A DNA stretch of 64,000 bases from Tupaia tana (GCA_026018925.1 JAKSZU010000004.1:12457383-12521382), one strand, 5' to 3'; shown: positions 10,758 to 20,859, counted from the stretch's first letter. The notes: generated from the sequence alone by a model not told the origin. Made by a program: numbers and translations.

Positions 10758-11369
10758 GGTTGTCATGTCGATGGCTGCTGGCTGAATAGTGTTTAGGTGA
10801 GAGCCACCTGAGTGGGGCTGAGGATTTGCCGTGTGTGTCTCGGGGCAGCAGACTGCAGCGTGCCCCTGCCTCCCGGCCGTGCCTGTCTACACCACAGCAC
10901 GGACCCCGCTCTCCCTGGGTGTTCTCCCTGCACCGCTGGGTGTGTCGGCTCAGGATCGTGTGCCAGGGGTGCCGTCTGGGTTTGTGCAGACCTTCCTGGA
11001 GGGTGGCGCGAGGTCCCGAGGAACCTCGAGGGTTTCTGTTGTGGCCTCACATTTACACCACTTTGGGGGTCCTGAGAACACGGACCTCTGGTTCCTCCTC
11101 CCAGGTGCAGGCCTCCCCGCCCTCCCCGCCCTCCCGGAGAGAGAGAAAGACAGCGAAGCGGCGCGGGAGCCTGGCCCGGTCCCCGCTGGTGGCTGGTCTG
11201 CCGGGCCGAGGTGCTGAGCAGAGCACAGACAGAGCAGCCTCAGAGACCCCGCCGGCGGTCCTGGGCATGGGGCCGTGGTGTCGGCAGCTTCCTGACTCCC
11301 ACCCTGGATCCTAGGCGCTGGGGACTCTGGACGAGAGCTGCTCGGAGCCCTGGGATGTCTAAGGGGGAG

Positions 11370-11457
11370 GACCCAGCAATTAGTCACAGGAGCAATTACA
11401 CTAATTGTTCCACTCCATGACTCACTGGTGGAAAGTAAATACTGATTAATTCATTAC
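11370..11457 (+). promoter_or_regulatory. Candidate enhancer: homeodomain, SOX, AP-1 and forkhead-like motifs
   Basis: AT-rich stretch with CAATTAG and CAATTACACTAATTG, ATTGTT (SOX-like, 11404-11409), TGACTCA (perfect AP-1, 11418-11424), GTAAATA (forkhead-like, 11435-11441) and GATTAATTCATTA. The motif density is far above that of the surrounding intron. Confidence 0.45.
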
Positions 11458-13054
11458 TCTGACTCTGTCGGTGGGGCATCTCCTGGCTCCCTGCCCTGGC
11501 GGGGCTGCGCAGGGCTTTGAAGCAGGTGGTCGAGGCTGGGGGCAAATAGCCAGGATTCGGGTCCTCTCTCAGACTCTGCGCACCCGGAAGGGGGGCTTGC
11601 CGAACCGCTGACTTCACCCGATGTGTTCCGGTGTGTGGTCAGGATGGAAAGTGGCCCATTTCCAAGAGGGAATCATCAACCCGATGCCTCAGCCTCTACG
11701 ACTGGACCCCAGCTGCCTCCCTGCCTCTGCCCGGCCTGCCCCTGCCCTGTCGCTGTCCTGTGAATCACACGACTTCCAGCCCCAGCCCCCTCGATGGAGT
11801 GGTGCCTGCGGGCCTGCTGTGTGCCGGGCACTGTCCTGCCCTGGGGGTGCCTTGGGAGGCGGGCATGGCCAGGAGCCCTGATAGACGCAGTGAATCTGGA
11901 GCTCGGGTGGGGAGCTGGGACCGTGGCGGGAGGAGGGAAGGGAGGGGCTAGGCAGAGGCCCGGGGGGGCAGGGCTGGATGCAGCTGGCCCAGGGGCAGGA
12001 AGGCCGAAGGGCTGGAAGGTGGCGGAGGACCCCAAGGGTGCAGGTTGCACCCACCCCCGCCCGTGCTTATTCTGGCCTCCGTCCGGGGGCCGCGCTCTCT
12101 TCTACCCCATGCCAGGCCACTGAAGTCGCTCGGGGCAGGGCCTGCCCCTCAGGGGTCTGCACTCCTGCCTATGGGGTCCTGAGCCCTGGCTCCAGCCCCT
12201 GGGGGTTGGCAAGGAGGGGCAGAGTCTGGCAGGGAGTCTGCGTCTGGTTAGCGGGGTCCTGGAGAAACGCCTCGTCCCTCCTGACCCTCTGGAGACCCCG
12301 GCGGCAGACGTGGGGCCTGCACGTGGGCCCTGAGCTGGCTCCGAGCACTTGCATACTTGGAGTGGGGGGGGTGGGGGGCCGACTTCTAGTTTGGGGACCC
12401 CCAGGGCTGCAGCCCGGGCTCCCTGCCCTCCAGTCACCTCCTCCCAGAGCCCCAGGCCTCCACGCTTGTCTCCCTGGGAGCTGCTTGCCCGCCTTTGGGA
12501 GTTGAGGTGGGAGCCGTGGGTTCCAAGTGGAGGCTGGGTCTCGTCCTGTCACTGCTCTGACCTGGCCTTGGTGCCCTCATCTGACCCTCGCCTCTCCCCC
12601 TGCCCGACCTGCCTGTCCGGAGGGCTCAGTGAGATCCCGTCTGGGGAATGGCAGATGGTCCGGCCATAGGGCAGTGCCAAGGCCGCCGAGCCCCTGGGAA
12701 ACCCTGCACTTACACGCGGCACACTCGCGGCCTGGCCAGCCGGCACTCCTCGCTGGCTACCAGGGAGAAACTGAGGCACAAAGGCTAACGCCGCCCCAGG
12801 CCCCACGTGGAGTGGACGAGGGAGCCAGGGCTCAGATCAGGCAGTCAGCCAGCTCTCAACCCACTCAGCCGTTCCTGGGGGTCGGGGAGCAGTCAGAGGT
12901 CGCTCCCTCCGCCCCCCATCTCCTTCCCCGCCACAGGGCCGCTCCCCTGGCTGCCGTCGCCCCACGTGGGTCACCCCTAGGAGCATGTCGGCCGCCCCCC
13001 CAGTGTGTCCCGACGCAGGTGTTGGGTCCAAGCACTGGTCTGCCTGTCCCCACC

Positions 13055-13060
13055 CAGCAG
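13055..13060 (+). promoter_or_regulatory. Tandem (NAGNAG) splice acceptor before SDC3 exon 2
   Basis: The acceptor reads CAGCAG|GCTCAG. Use of the first CAG would add one Gln codon in frame at the start of the mature ectodomain; use of the second gives the expected Ala-Gln-Arg-Trp start. Confidence 0.6.
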
Positions 13061-13178
13061 GCTCAGCGCTGGCGCAGTGAGAACTTTGAGCGGCCCGTGG
13101 ACCTGGAGGGCTCCGGGGACGACGACTCCTTTCCCGATGACGAGCTGGACGGCCTCTACTCAGGGTCGGGCTCGGGCT
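13061..13178 (+). CDS. SDC3: SDC3 exon 2: N-terminal glycosaminoglycan-attachment cluster
   Basis: This 118-bp exon encodes 39 codons plus one base. It follows a pyrimidine-rich acceptor ending CAGCAG and ends before a GTGAGT donor. It carries the conserved [10 protein letters not shown] start of the mature ectodomain, the [15 protein letters not shown] acidic stretch and the SGSGSG triplet of chain-attachment serines. The last base (T) joins AC of the next exon to make Tyr. The residue before LYSGSG is Gly here (DGLY), where my recollection of other mammals is Asp (DDLY). Acidic residues near Ser-Gly favour xylosylation, so this is a mild change in a functional site. Confidence 0.96.
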
Positions 13179-16100
13179 GTGAGTACCCCCTCCCCTGCCT
13201 GTGGGCACTGACCGTCTGGGACACGCCCCAGCCCAAGGAGCTGACCCAGGCTCTCTGGAGTGAGGTGGGCGGGGGAGCTCCTGGTGGGGGTCGGGGGGAG
13301 AGCTTGGACCCCAACACGAGAAGGGCAGAATGTCCTCCCGGCCACACGTTGGTCCTGGCAGCGCTCAGGGCCCCCAGCCCTCCGCCGTCTCTTGTGCAGC
13401 CCCTGCCACATCCCAGTCCCTAGAGGAACTTAGCGGCCCTCTTGGTGAAGGGGAGTCCTCAGCAGAGGAGTGGATCGGCCAGTGGTCCTGTGCGGCCCAG
13501 TCCCTGTGGCCTAGGGCAGGGCTGGGGCAGGTGCCTCAGGGGTGCCCGGCCTGTTACTGGCCCTGCTGGGAGAGGTGAGCCAGGCCCTCTGGGTTGGGCA
13601 GAGTGGCTGCAGGCAGGAGCAGCCGCTGTTGGTGGTACGATTGCCCTAGCCGGCCAGGCCTGGGTGGCGTGAGTCCACTCCCTGCCCCAGCTGCCAGGGG
13701 ACGGGCTAGGAAGTCGGGGCCTGGCCAGATAGGAGCTCTGACAGTGGGAGCCAAACGTGGGCCTGAGGCCGGGCAGCCCTCCGCTCCCCCTTTACCCACT
13801 CCCCCGAGCCTTTTCCAAGTTCTTTTTATACAAACCACTCCCTCAGGGGTACGTCTCTACTGCCAAACCTCCCCAGCTCCCCACCCTCCTCTGCTGGTCT
13901 AAGCCCCCGGGCGGGTCCTCTCCCCACTTCTACCCTATCTGTTTTCTCCAAGTCCTTTCACTCCTCCCAGGCTGCTCCTTTCCTGGTGGAGTGCTCTTCT
14001 CCCTCTTGCCTTCTGCCAGGCCTCCGAGGGGAGCCCTCGCGTACCCCTTGCCTTCAGGGTGGCTAGGCTGGAGTAGTCAGGGAAGGCTTCCTGGAAGAGG
14101 TGGCCTCTAGAAGGCTTTGTGGCAAGGCTGAGAGGAGCTAGAGACCACTGGCTAACTGGTAACCTTTGGCTAGGTGTGCTTCCTCCTTCCCTTGCTATTT
14201 TCCTGGCAAAAGTGGGCACAGAAAGGGGTCAGGAGCTTCCTCATGGCTGTTGCTCACCTGGGACCCTCAGGTCCCTCCGAACCGCACAGCTCCCTGGCTC
14301 TCTCCTCTCCCCACCCCTCAGACTTCGAGCAGGAGTCGGGCCTCGAGACAGCTGTGCGCTTCAGCCCCGATGTGGCTCTGGCAATGTCCACCACGCCTGC
14401 AGTGCTGCCCACCACGGACGTCCGGCCTGTGGGCACCCCATTTGAAGAGCTCCCCTCTGAGCGCCCCACCCCAGAGCCAGCCACCAGCTTCCCAGAGGTG
14501 ACAGAGATCCCAGAAGAGCCCAGCCAGAGAGCCACCACCACCTCTCCCACCATGGCTGCCACTGCAGCCACTGCCACGGAGGCCCCGGCCGCCACAGCGC
14601 CTGCCACAGAGGCCACTGCCTCCCCCAGCGTCCCTGCGGCACCACCCTCCACGGCCACCACTGCTGTTGTAAGGACCACCAGCATCCGGAGGCTTCTGCC
14701 TCTTCCACTGACCACAGCAGCCACGGCCCAGGCCGCAACACCAGCCGCAGCCTCTCCTCCCACCACCGTAGCCATTCTGGACACAGAGGCCCCAACACCT
14801 CGGCTGGTCAGCACGGCCACCTCCCGGCCACGAGCCCTCCCTGGGCCAGTGACCACTCAGGAGCCCGAGTTCTCTGACAGGAGCACCCTGCCCCTGGGGA
14901 CCACTGCCCCTGGGCCCACGGACGTGGCTCAGGTGAGGGAGGCAGAGTGAGCAGAGGGGGTGTCAGGGCCTGGGGGGGGATGGAGACAGCAGGGGTGAGG
15001 GCTGGGAGGTTCCAGAGGAAGGCCCTAGGTGAGCCAGGGTGGAGGGGGTGCGAGCCATAGGGCCAGGATGAGAGCGGAGACACGGGGACGGAAGAGGGCC
15101 AGGAGGCCAGGCGTGGCTGGGTGGGTCTTAGCGTGGGAAGGGGACAGGGTGGACGTGTTGGTGTTGAGAGCGGCCAGGCATGTGTCTGGTAAGAGTAGCC
15201 CCCGAGCCGGGATTTGAGTCCCTGTCAGCTGCTGGCTTCAGGCTGGCCCTGAGCTTCAGTCCTCCCGTGTCCTTCCTACAAAAAAGGAGCACATGCCCGC
15301 GTGTGTGCTGTGGCATTGCGAGACGGTTTCCTGACATAGCCAAAGAGCTCGGGATGGTGCTGGTGACAGTGGTACACTCTGGGCCCCTCTTGTCACCCTT
15401 CTTGGAACTAGGGTGACAGAGAGCGAGGCTTCCCCAGGGAGCTGCCACCTGGGCTCAGCGCTCAGCACTTTCCCTGTGTCGTCCCCTCCGACCCTCACTC
15501 CATGCCCCAGGGTGGCCCTGGGCGCCTCTCCTTCCACACCTGTGACCACCGGCACGTGGCATGTGAAGCCACTCCCTGAGGCGCTCAGCCAGGCTGGCAG
15601 GTGTTCTGGGTCCTGTGTGCACACATGTGCATTTGGGGTGCTGTGGGTGGGGTAGGGGTTGCAGGGATGTGGAGGGAGCTTCCAGGAATGTGGGGGGCAG
15701 GGGGGCCGGGACATGGGGGGTGTAGTTGGTCCCAGCTGGGTGTTCCGGGCCAGCAGGGGAGGTGGTGACACGGCCCGGGGTACCAGTGCGCTCTGCAACA
15801 GGCCTCACAGGGAAAGCCCTTGGGCCCCAGAGCCGCCTTTGGGTGCATGTCACCTCTGACACCCTGGGCAACCCCAGCAGGGTACGGCGTGGCCTGGGCT
15901 CCTGGAGCAGCCAGGCAGCTGGTGTGTTCAGGCCACGTGCGTGGGCCGGGAGAGTGCGGGCCTGGGCACTGCAGCCCTGTGCTCTGCTCCTCGCAGGACC
16001 CTTCCCACGCCCACACATGACGGAGCTGCATCCCTGCCTCAGTGGCTCTGCAGCCCCACACGGGGCCACTGGTCCCAGCTTCGGTTTCTGTGTTGGAAAC

Positions 16101-17743
16101 CCCTGGGGCTCGGAGTCTGGGCGGGCCCTGGGTCTCAGCCCCCAGGGACATAGCAGCCTCAGGTTGGGGCGTGCTCTCTGTCTGGGCCCAGGCTCAGGGC
16201 CTCACTTGTGCCTCGGGCGTGCCAACCAGGAGCAGGCCTGCACTCACAGCTCCCCAACAACTTCTCCACATGAACCCCCATCTCGGGGTTTTAGCAGCCA
16301 GAGGGGAAGTGATGGGGACAGCATGGGACAGGGTGGCCAGTGTGAAAGCAGCGTGGTAGAGTGGTGAGAGCACACACGGGTTGGGTGGGTCTGGTTTGAG
16401 TTCTGCTTCTACACGTGTTTGCTGCGTCCTCGGGCGAGCCGCCTAGCCTCTCTGCGCCTGATCCTGGTCTGTAACTTGGGCCGTGATGGCTCCTTCGCAG
16501 GACCGTGCTCAGCGTGGTGTCTGGCACACTGCTTAGCAAGTGTCAGCCCCACCGGGGCAGTGGGTGGAGGTGGTGTGTGTGCACGCATGTGTGTGCCTGT
16601 GTGCATGTGCGTGTGCAGCCGCCCCTTGGCAAGGGTGCTGGGCCTAACTCCTGGGCATACGTCCCCCTCTGCAGACCCCAACTCCGGAGTCCTTCCTGAC
16701 CACAATCCGGGATGAGCCGGAGGTGCCAGTGAGCGGGGGGCCCAGTGGGGACTTCGAGCTGCCGGAGGAGGAGGCCACACAGCCAGATGTAGCCAATGAG
16801 GTGGTGGCCGTGGGTGGGGCTGCGGCCAAACCGTCCCCTCCCCCTGAGACGCTGCCCAAGGGTGGCCGCCCCGGCCCGGGCCTCCTGGACAACGCCATCG
16901 ACTCGGGCAGCTCCGCAGCCCAGCTGCCTCAGAAGAGCATCCTGGAGCGGAAGGAGGTGCTCGTAGGTGAGGCCTGCGGCTGGGAGGGGCCTGCAGCACA
17001 GCGGCGGGCGCAGCTGCCCCTGGGACGCCGGGGGGACGTCGGCCGTGCTTTCCCAGGAGCCGAGTGGGACGGGAAAGGGGTTGACGTTAGGCCTGCCCCG
17101 GCTCCTTCCCTCCCAAAGTCTGGCCTTCCCTCGGTGTGTGCTGGCCACTGCTGTCCTGGGTCTCCCTGGTTGGCCCCAGACCTCACTGCCTGGGTACTAA
17201 TCTGACCCGTCCTTTGGCTTCTTTGTCCCCCTTCCTTGACCCTGGCGTCCTGCCATGGCTAGATCTGGAGAGTCTCCACACCCTTGGTCCCATCCCACTC
17301 CCACTTACGGAGCGGTGTGCCCTGGGCACGGGACCACCCTTGCAGGACACATAGCTGGGTTGTGCAGCCCGGCTGGTGAGGTGCCGTTCCGGGGCCACAG
17401 ACGAGTGGTGGCACTCATGCCTTGCTCCTCAGGCCGCCGGGGGCTTCGACGGGTCCGAGTCTGGGTGCGAGGTGCTTAGGATGGAGCCCGTGGGGGTCCG
17501 CGGTGTCGGGGTACTGGCCCCCGCCTCGCCCTGACCGTCTCAGACTCGGGCTTCCCGGCCCTCTGCCCCTCTGCAGCTGTGATCGTGGGCGGGGTGGTGG
17601 GCGCCCTCTTCGCTGCCTTCCTGGTCACGCTGCTCATCTACCGCATGAAGAAGAAGGACGAGGGCAGCTACACGCTGGAGGAGCCCAGGCAGGCGGCCGT
17701 CACGTACCAGAAGCCCGACAAGCAGGAGGAGTTCTACGCCTAG
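13061..17743 (+). CDS. SDC3: Syndecan-3, exons 2-5 (join 13061..13178, 14322..14932, 16675..16966, 17577..17743); signal-peptide exon outside window
   Basis: The joined exons give 395 residues of syndecan-3, a type I membrane heparan/chondroitin sulfate proteoglycan of neurons and other cells that binds growth factors and matrix ligands through its sugar chains. Seen in order: an N-terminal acidic Ser-Gly cluster (Ser18, 34, 36, 38, 45), a long Thr/Pro/Ala mucin-like spacer (about residues 55-240), membrane-proximal Ser-Gly sites (Ser263, Ser267, Ser320), a juxtamembrane ERKE, a transmembrane helix (341-362) with a GGVVG dimerisation motif, a C1 tail beginning [10 protein letters not shown], and a C-terminal EFYA PDZ ligand. 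Splice phases are consistent (1, 0, 1) and all junctions are GT-AG. From memory, human SDC3 is about 442 residues; the difference equals the missing first exon. No frameshift or internal stop is present, so the gene looks intact. Identification as SDC3 rather than SDC1, 2 or 4 rests on the long mucin spacer and the close match of all four exons. Confidence 0.97.
13179..14321 (+). other. SDC3: SDC3 intron 2
   Basis: GT-AG intron of 1,143 bp between the exons for the attachment cluster and the mucin spacer. Around 14075-14125 is a short stretch resembling an antisense L2 3' end (CTTCCTGGAAGAGGTGG). I see nothing else recognisable. Confidence 0.9.
14322..14932 (+). CDS. SDC3: SDC3 exon 3: mucin-like ectodomain spacer
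   Basis: This 611-bp exon opens with the rest of the split Tyr and FEQESG, the last serine of the N-terminal attachment cluster. About 200 residues follow, dominated by Thr, Pro, Ala and Ser (for example the Ala/Thr-rich run at 14550-14670), typical of the O-glycosylated spacer that distinguishes syndecan-3. Upstream is a strong pyrimidine tract and CAG acceptor. Downstream, GCTCAG is followed by GTGAGG. The exon ends in phase 0. The open frame continues upstream into the intron as far as a Met at 14174, but nothing supports that as a start. Confidence 0.96.
15195..15390 (+). mobile_element. MIR-like fragment in SDC3 intron 3
   Basis: GCCGGGATTTGAGTCCCTGTCAGCTGCTGGC and the later TTTCCTGACATAGCC follow the MIR order but are diverged. 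Confidence 0.4.
16338..16550 (+). mobile_element. MIR in SDC3 intron 3
   Basis: AGCGTGGTAGAGTGGTGAGAGC, GGTTTGAGTTCTGCTTC, CTCGGGCGAGCCGCCTAGCCTCTCTGCGCCTG and GTGTCTGGCACACTGCTTAGCAAGTG match MIR from 5' to 3' end. Confidence 0.7.
16675..16966 (+). CDS. SDC3: SDC3 exon 4: membrane-proximal ectodomain
   Basis: This 292-bp exon encodes 97 codons plus one base. It runs from [19 protein letters not shown] through the [15 protein letters not shown] attachment region and [13 protein letters not shown] to the juxtamembrane [10 protein letters not shown]. The acceptor is CTGCAG and the donor G|GTGAGG. The leftover G joins CT of the next exon to form the first Ala of the transmembrane helix. The juxtamembrane region is where syndecans are usually shed by metalloproteases; I infer that from the family, since no cleavage site can be read from sequence alone. 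Confidence 0.96.
16967..17576 (+). other. SDC3: SDC3 intron 4
   Basis: GT-AG intron of 610 bp with phase 1 ends. I see no repeat or motif in it. Confidence 0.92.
17577..17743 (+). CDS. SDC3: SDC3 exon 5: transmembrane helix, cytoplasmic tail and stop
   Basis: This coding part of the last exon is 167 bp and ends in TAG at 17741-17743. It encodes the near-invariant syndecan membrane span with GGVVG (the GxxxG dimer motif), the C1 region [10 protein letters not shown] that binds ezrin/Src-type partners in the family, the SDC3 variable region [18 protein letters not shown], and the C2 end EFYA that binds PDZ proteins such as syntenin. Two positions (Arg and Ala in EEPRQAA) differ conservatively from the human tail as I recall it. 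Confidence 0.97.
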
Positions 17744-20440
17744 CGCAGCCGCCCTTCCGTCCAGCCCGGGCCTGGCCCTCCAGCCCCAGCCCAGGCCTGG
17801 CTCCAGCTCTCCCCTGCCCTCCCTCCCAGGCCTGCCCAGGCTGCCAGCCTCGCGCAGGCCTTCCCTGTGGGACGGTGATGCCGTCCGCCCAGCCCTGCCC
17901 TCACGGGCCCTGCTCTTGTCCTCCCCTGGTCTGGAGCTTCGGGACCTCATGTCAGATGGACAGGAGGAAGGGAGCTTCTGATTGGCTGGTAGAAAAAGGG
18001 CCTGCGCCCAACCTTGCCCCCAGGGGGTGGCCGAGGCCCCATGTGGCCGGGAAGCGCTCTGGCTGGTTTCTAGGACCGTCTGGCAGACGCCAGCCCTCGG
18101 AATCCTCTCGACACTGCCATGGCTCACTCCCCACCCAGGACCTCTGCCTGGCCGGGGAGGGTGTCCCTGTCACCAGCCTGTTTTGTCCTGGCCTCTGGGC
18201 TCATGGGGTCTCTGTCCCACAAAGCCGCCTAGCACACCTGCACCTGGGCGCGCCTCTTCCTGCAGTTCCCTGAGAGCCAGGGCGGCCACTGCTGTCCTCC
18301 CTGCAGGGTCCTGGACACAGCCACCGTCGCCAGACCTGCCGCCCATGTCACGGTCACACAGACAAACATGTAAAGCCGAAATCACAGCTCTGACCACCCG
18401 CCAGCCAGGACCTCCGCTGACGCACAGAGGTGGCCGTCTCTGTGTCGCTTGCACACCCAGACACATCCCACAGTGAGGTTCCTGGGCATGGTCACCGGGG
18501 GCACAGGGTGCCTCCCCCATCCTCCCGCCTCGCACACGTACCACACACGTCCTTGCCAGCGTGCAGGCTCATTGGGGGAGGGGAGCCCAGCCAGAGCCAT
18601 CAGCCCACATTGGGCCCCACGCCACGGCGCCCACATCACCCATGTTCCCCCAGCCCTGGCCGTGCCAGGCAGTCCCGTGTGGGTGCGGTCCCAGTCGTGC
18701 CCTGCTGTCCTGGGAGACGACAGACCGCTGTTTCCTGGATAAAGCGTGTCATGGGGGTATTGCCACAAGCCCTCTCGGGGCCCGCGTGCCGAGGGGCTGG
18801 CTTACCCCTGCCTGCTTCCCGTCCTGTAGCCTGCAGAGGTTTCAGGGGCAGCCCCCACTGGCTGGGAGCCTGAGGAAGGGTTGGTTCCTGGAATTGGACC
18901 CAGGCTATGGAGGGTGCTTGGGTCTTTCAGGACCGAAGGCCCTGGGAAGGGAGGGGAGGGGTGTGCGGTCTGCCTCCTGGTCTCCCGTCCCCTCCCTGCT
19001 CTCAGGGGGGCTGCTTCCCAGACACCGTCTCCAAAGTGCCTGAGGGTGGGCCGTTGGCCTGGCCCCCCTGCGCCCTCTGCCCTCGGCCTGGCCTGGCCAA
19101 CCTCAGTCCCACCTACCCTGGTGCCCTCCAGAGGCCAGCCGCCCCCGTTGGGCCAGCAGCTCACTGGGTGGACCAGCAGCTGGGAACAGCCATCCAGATG
19201 CCCCCGGCGGAGGCTTGGGGACTAGAGCAGGTGACCGTGGGGGACTCGGGTGTCAGGCCCAGCCCTTCTCCGCCCTCTCTCCCCTGCCGCTGGGGCCATC
19301 CCGTAGGTGTCTGCAGTCCGGGCCACTCACTGACAGGGAAGGTGTGCCGGCAGGGGCTCTGGGGCCACAGGGTGCTCACCCCACCCTCACCCACACCTAG
19401 ATTCAAGTCAGAAACACCTTTTATTTCTGTTTCCTTTTCAAGACTCCCTGACGGCGGATTTCTGCAGGGCGAGGGCTGGGTGCTGGAGGCAGCAGGGCCG
19501 GGCTCCAGGGAGCTGTTCCCGGGACCCTCCTACCTCCAGGCCGAGGCTCCCCTTGGCAGGGCCTGAGGCCTGTGAGCAGGGGTGGGAGTGGGGTGCTGGG
19601 CCCACGAGGCCAGAGGCGGCGGCTGCTCCGGTCATGCCTGGAGCAGAAGGGCTGGCCCGGGAGGGAGGCGGCCAGAAGTCGGTTGCCCTTGGCCCCCTCG
19701 GGCCGTCTCTGGGACAGCAGCTCTGGTGAGGCCTGGGCGGGCCAAGGCTAAGAAACCAGGGAGAGGACAGAGGCTGACGCCCAGGAGCAGCCAGGCCCCG
19801 GCCGCAGGGGCCCAGAGCTGGGCGGGAGACCCCGCAGCACGTGCCGCTCCCACAGGGCAGGGCGAGTGCGGAGCGGCCCCGGGCCCTGCTGCTCACACAC
19901 TGAGCTGGCCTCTGACTGGACACTGGCCACTGCAGGGCCGGCGGCTCACCTTGGTCTGGTGGCCACCTTCCCCGGCCAGCCTGGCTGCAGCGAGGCCGTC
20001 TGAGAGTTTGGTCGAAGGAAGAGCTGGGGCTCTCCGAGGTGCAGGGTGGGCGCAGGTCCCACCACCCCCAGGCCTGGGGCAGGTGCGGCGGGGCCTGCCC
20101 CAGTGGTCTGAGGGCACCCCAGTGCTCCTGACTCGAGCAAACACGGAGAATTCCAAAGGAGAGGGGGCCCTGGGGCCCTGGCTGTCCGAGAGCAGGAGGG
20201 CAGGCTGGGGCCTGGAGAGGCTCGGGCTGGACGGGGCCCTGCCTGCAAGCTGGTCCCCTTACCACTGGGCCGCATGTGGGCACCAGGGCTGGGCTGGGTG
20301 CTCGGCCTGACCCCTGGGGCTGATGGAGCTGGGGGCCCCTGGCCACAGAACCGACCCATCTGCCTGGCGGGGCGGCTGTGGCTGCCCCCCTCTGCTCCTG
20401 GGCTGCTCCTGACAGCGCCCGGCAGCGCCAACCTCCTGCC

Positions 20441-20448
20441 TGTAAATA
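20441..20448 (+). promoter_or_regulatory. Pumilio response element (UGUAAAUA) in SDC3 3' UTR
   Basis: The octamer TGTAAATA matches the PUM1/PUM2 consensus UGUANAUA exactly. It lies about 400 nt before the poly(A) signal and 41 nt before a second match. Confidence 0.7.
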
Positions 20449-20481
20449 GAAGCCGCCAGCCGGCCGGGAGTGGCGGATGCA

Positions 20482-20489
20482 TGTACATA
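20482..20489 (+). promoter_or_regulatory. Second Pumilio response element (UGUACAUA) in SDC3 3' UTR
   Basis: TGTACATA matches UGUANAUA exactly and is followed by TTTCTC. Paired elements this close suggest cooperative Pumilio-mediated repression or decay of the SDC3 mRNA. The motif is seen; the function is inferred. Confidence 0.7.
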
Positions 20490-20530
20490 TTTCTCGTAGG
20501 CAGTGTGGCTCCTGGGAGCCCCCTGAGGAC

Positions 20531-20546
20531 AGCGCCCCCTGTACAG
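20531..20546 (-). promoter_or_regulatory. CTCF-like motif in the SDC3 3' UTR
   Basis: AGCGCCCCCTGTACA reads on the minus strand as TGTACAGGGGGCGCT. This fits the AGGGGGCGCT core of the CTCF motif but lacks the usual CCAC start, so it is a partial match. Confidence 0.35.
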
Positions 20547-20724
20547 AGCCCCCAGCCCCACCCCAGACCTCCCTGCCCTTCCTCCCCGTGACCTGTTCAT
20601 TAACTGTCCCTGTCCTGGGCTCACGGCCAGACCTCGCTTAGGGAAGTGGAGGAGGCGGCCGGTGGGAACGGACCTGCGGGCCGCAGGCTCGCCTGGCCCA
20701 GCCCGAGAAGGGACTGGCTTTCAT

Positions 20725-20809
20725 TTTTGTTTTGTTTTTGTTTCCCCCTTTCTTTTCTTTTCTTTCTTTCTTTCTTTTTTTTTTTTCTTTCTTTTTTTTT
20801 TTTTTTTTT
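20725..20809 (+). repeat. T/C-rich low-complexity tract before the SDC3 poly(A) signal
   Basis: About 85 bases of nearly uninterrupted T and C, beginning TTTTTGTTTTG and ending in a run of about 20 T. In the mRNA this would be a U-rich tract 35 nt upstream of AAUAAA. It may be a polypyrimidine-binding region or the remains of a retroposon tail. Confidence 0.85.
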
Positions 20810-20843
20810 AACATTTCCTGTGCTGTGCCCATTTATAAGAGGA

Positions 20844-20849
20844 AATAAA
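20844..20849 (+). terminator. SDC3: SDC3 poly(A) signal AATAAA
   Basis: Canonical AATAAA in ATTTATAAGAGGAAATAAAG. A GT-rich stretch (TGGTCGGGCTGTGCGCGCC, about 20871-20889) follows 20-40 nt downstream, as expected for the downstream processing element. Confidence 0.85.
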
Positions 20850-20859
20850 GTTAAGCCGA

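Larger units (their letters stand above)
1..13060 (+). other. SDC3: SDC3 intronic sequence upstream of exon 2
   Basis: I place this in intron 1 because exon 2 starts at 13061 and no signal-peptide exon is recognisable anywhere before it. Listed separately are the L1, MIR and SINE copies, the tandem duplication, the palindrome and the candidate regulatory clusters. I recognise nothing specific in 1-1100, 1201-2778, 3500-3915, 5360-5880, 6020-6420, 6490-7280, 7445-8510, 9520-10200, 10760-11365 and 11460-13050. These are GC-rich, with short open frames on both strands that show no protein family. At 9780-10120 the sequence is GT-rich, with a loosely repeated segment around 9990-10110. Confidence 0.8.
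14933..16674 (+). other. SDC3: SDC3 intron 3
   Basis: GT-AG intron of 1,742 bp. It holds MIR-like segments (15195-15390 and 16338-16550) and a GT-rich run at 16570-16616. The rest is unremarkable GC-rich sequence. Confidence 0.9.

Noticed and set aside
12527..13423. Open frame that contains SDC3 exon 2 and starts at a Met in the intron
   Set aside because: The exon is bounded by a clear acceptor and donor. The upstream part is intronic and matches nothing.
14174..14950. Met at 14174 as a start for the SDC3 mucin exon
   Set aside because: It lies upstream of the pyrimidine tract and CAG acceptor at 14321, and the phase requires splicing to exon 2.
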